Assembly (NCBI GenBank): GCA_044425575.1
Contig: JAWXVE010000060.1
Span: 1-14,254, forward strand
DNA: 14,254 nucleotides
Direction: 5' to 3'
Origin: JAWXVE01 sp044425575
GTDB lineage: Bacteria; Bacillota; Clostridia; Lachnospirales; Lachnospiraceae
Below are positions 12,106 through 14,254 of this stretch, piece by piece. The notes under the pieces were generated by a model, which saw only the letters and a program-made list of their open reading frames with translations, was not told the DNA's origin and searched no databases. Position numbers and translations under genes: made by a program. How positions within the stretch are numbered: the stretch's first letter is position 1; every line of letters starts with the position of its first letter.

Positions 12106-14254
12106 TTACCTTCTACCACAACATTGTTTATACTTTTTACCACTTCCACATGGACAAGGTGCATTTGGATAAATCTTATCGTCCGTTCGCTTCATTGGTG
12201 CTTTGGTTAAGGAGGCATCTTTATTAGTTCCCGTTACTTTAGCCACTTGCTCTCGCTCAACCTTTTGTTCGACTTTCACATGATAAAGCAAGCGAATGGT
12301 ATCTTCCTGAATACTCTCGGTCATACCATCAAACATTTCATACCCATTCATCTTGTATTCCACAAGTGGATCCTTTTGACCATAAGCTGCCAAACCAATT
12401 CCTTGTCTTAATTGATCCATATCATCAATGTGATCCATCCATTTTCGGTCAATCACTTTTAATAAAATCACGCGTTCTAATTCGCGAATTGCTTCTGAAT
12501 CTTTAAATTCTGCTTCCTTTGTTTCATACAACTTGACTGCTTCTTCTTTTAATTGATGTTTCAGTTCATTCTTCTTTCTTACTGGAATTCTTGTTGCAGA
12601 AATTGGCTCTAATGGAATGCATGGTAGAATCAAATTATTTACCTCATGGTAATCCCACTCATCTACTGGTGTATCATCTCCAATCATGGAGTCTACTGAA
12701 TTCTCAATTCGCTCTACAATCATTTTATAAATCACATCTCGCATACTCTCCCCATCAAGTACACGTCGACGTTCGCCATAAATAATCTCTCGTTGCTCAT
12801 TCATAACTTCATCGTATTCTAACAAGTTCTTACGCATTCCGTAATTGTTATTCTCAATTTTCTTCTGTGCAGATTCAATGGCGTTGGTAAGCATCTTGTG
12901 TTCGATTTCTTGATTTTCTGCAATGCCCAAGGTATTAAACATAGTAGTCATTCTTCCCGATCCAAATAAACGCATTAGATCATCTTCCAAAGAAATATAG
13001 AACTTAGAATCTCCTGGATCTCCCTGACGTCCCGAACGACCACGAAGCTGGTTATCGATACGTCTCGATTCATGACGTTCCGTACCAATTACCTTAAGTC
13101 CACCTGCTGCCATTGCGTCTTCATCTAACTTAATATCTGTACCACGTCCTGCCATGTTAGTAGCAATGGTTACCGCTCCGTGTAATCCTGCATCTGCAAT
13201 GATTTCGGCTTCTAGCTCGTGATACTTAGCATTTAATACTTTATGAGGAATGCCTTGCTTGCTTAATAGCTTGCTTAATTCTTCGGAACCTTCAATTGTA
13301 ATAGTACCAACAAGGACTGGTTGACCTGCACTGTGGGATCCCTTAATAGATTCTACCACTGCATACAATTTCTCTTTACGGGTTTTATATACCGCATCTT
13401 GATGGTCAATACGAGAAACTGGCTTGTTAGTTGGAATTTCTACTACATCCATTCCATAAATATTACGAAACTCTTTCTCCTCTGTAAGAGCAGTACCTGT
13501 CATACCGCACTTTCGCACGTATTTATTAAAGAAGTTCTGAAATGTAATGTTGGCTAAAGTCTTACTTTCACGCTTTACTTTTACACGTTCTTTGGCCTCA
13601 ATAGCTTGATGCAGACCATCAGAATAACGTCTACCTGGCATCATACGACCTGTAAATTCATCTACAATCATAACTTGATCATCTTTGACTACATAATCTT
13701 GATCACGAAACATTAAGTTATGTGCTCGTAGTGCCAATATCATATTATGTTGAATCTCAAGATTTTCAGTATCTGCAAGATTCTCAATCTGGAACGCTCT
13801 CTCAACTTTTTCCATTCCAGCCGCTGTAAGAATTACATTTTTCTCCTTCTCACTTACAATAAAATCCCCAGTTTCTTCTTGTTCAATTCCCATAATGGCA
13901 TCCATCTTAGATAAATCTGCCATATCTTCACCACGTTTTAATTGTCTAGCAAAAATATCACACGCTTCATACAACTTAGTTGACTTGCCACTTTGTCCAG
14001 ATATAATAAGAGGTGTTCTAGCTTCATCCACAAGAACAGAATCCACCTCGTCAATAATGGCAAAATGAAGCTCTTGCAACACAAGTTGTTCCTTATAAAT
14101 CACCATATTATCTCTTAGGTAATCAAATCCTAGTTCATTATTCGTTACATAAGTAATATCGCACTTGTATGCTTCCCTTCTTTCGTCAGGCTTCATGTCA
14201 TTAAGTACAACTCCTACTGTTAATCCAAGAAATTCATGGACTTGGCCCATCCAC
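12106..14254 (-). CDS. secA: Protein translocase ATPase SecA, C-terminal part (truncated by window)
   Basis: SecA is the cytosolic motor that pushes unfolded preproteins through SecYEG. The window holds about the last 715 residues; the N-terminus with the Walker A motif lies beyond 14254. Visible are ITYVTNNELGFDYLRDNM, the Walker B/DEAD region IIDEVDSVLVDEARTPLIIS (first 65-84 residues here), GRRYSDGLHQAIEAKE, MTGTALTEEKEF, the helicase motif NMAGRGTDI, QLRGRSGRQGDPGDSKFYIS and the C-terminal helical domain. It ends with a zinc-binding SEC-C motif CPCGSGKKYKQCCGRR, which usually binds SecB or the ribosome. The methionine at 14250 is internal, because the preceding bases continue the frame (Trp). 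It is the first of a pair with prfB. Confidence 0.98.
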   Translation of the reverse strand, partial: WMGQVHEFLGLTVGVVLNDMKPDERREAYKCDITYVTNNELGFDYLRDNMVIYKEQLVLQELHFAIIDEVDSVLVDEARTPLIISGQSGKSTKLYEACDIFARQLKRGEDMADLSKMDAIMGIEQEETGDFIVSEKEKNVILTAAGMEKVERAFQIENLADTENLEIQHNMILALRAHNLMFRDQDYVVKDDQVMIVDEFTGRMMPGRRYSDGLHQAIEAKERVKVKRESKTLANITFQNFFNKYVRKCGMTGTALTEEKEFRNIYGMDVVEIPTNKPVSRIDHQDAVYKTRKEKLYAVVESIKGSHSAGQPVLVGTITIEGSEELSKLLSKQGIPHKVLNAKYHELEAEIIADAGLHGAVTIATNMAGRGTDIKLDEDAMAAGGLKVIGTERHESRRIDNQLRGRSGRQGDPGDSKFYISLEDDLMRLFGSGRMTTMFNTLGIAENQEIEHKMLTNAIESAQKKIENNNYGMRKNLLEYDEVMNEQREIIYGERRRVLDGESMRDVIYKMIVERIENSVDSMIGDDTPVDEWDYHEVNNLILPCIPLEPISATRIPVRKKNELKHQLKEEAVKLYETKEAEFKDSEAIRELERVILLKVIDRKWMDHIDDMDQLRQGIGLAAYGQKDPLVEYKMNGYEMFDGMTESIQEDTIRLLYHVKVEQKVEREQVAKVTGTNKDASLTKAPMKRTDDKIYPNAPCPCGSGKKYKQCCGRR

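Noticed and set aside
1..14254. CRISPR array, transposase, toxin-antitoxin or phage genes
   Set aside because: No regularly spaced direct repeats, transposase motifs or phage genes are visible anywhere; the window is mostly core genome.

Overview
The window reads as a low-GC Gram-positive chromosome, most likely a clostridium of the Lachnospiraceae type. The evidence is the AT-rich intergenic DNA with sigma-A-like promoters, the secA-prfB gene pair, an FMN riboswitch ahead of a RibU-type riboflavin transporter subunit, a CCA-less tRNA gene beside an RNase Z gene, and the style of the small membrane proteins. The taxonomic call is inference from gene content, not a database match. Almost everything lies on the minus strand, so transcription runs from high to low coordinates. 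Only a two-gene membrane-protein operon (about 9.7-10.9 kb) is on the plus strand.

Right end (14254 to 10.98 kb): the C-terminal part of secA (cut by the window edge) is followed 12 nt later by prfB, which lacks the usual programmed frameshift. A bidirectional terminator at 10937-10976 separates prfB from the convergent plus-strand operon, which holds a DUF4190-like and a DUF975-like membrane protein. That operon is divergent from tex, and the tex promoter lies in the shared intergenic region.

Middle (9.5 to 5.8 kb): tex is followed by a promoter whose -35 box overlaps the tex stop codon, then an FMN riboswitch with its own intrinsic terminator, then ribU. A further promoter after ribU serves a YcxB-like membrane protein and tsaE.

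Left part (5.8 kb to 1): a compact intergenic segment with two strong hairpins separates tsaE from tsaB-rimI. A promoter overlapped by an inverted repeat then leads into a zinc-ribbon protein, rnz (RNase Z), a one-pass membrane protein, tsaD and ispD. A tRNA-Ser(UGA) gene with its own near-consensus promoter follows, and the first 171 bases are non-coding but contain several hairpins.

The common theme is translation: tRNA 3'-end processing (rnz), t6A37 modification (tsaB, tsaD, tsaE), acetylation of ribosomal protein S18 (rimI), translation termination (prfB) and a tRNA gene. Protein export (secA), isoprenoid synthesis (ispD) and riboflavin uptake (ribU) are mixed in. Most of this is conserved core genome and I see no clear novel defence or mobile system. 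The most interesting points are regulatory (promoter placement, the riboswitch shared with tex, intergenic hairpins) and the uncharacterised small proteins.
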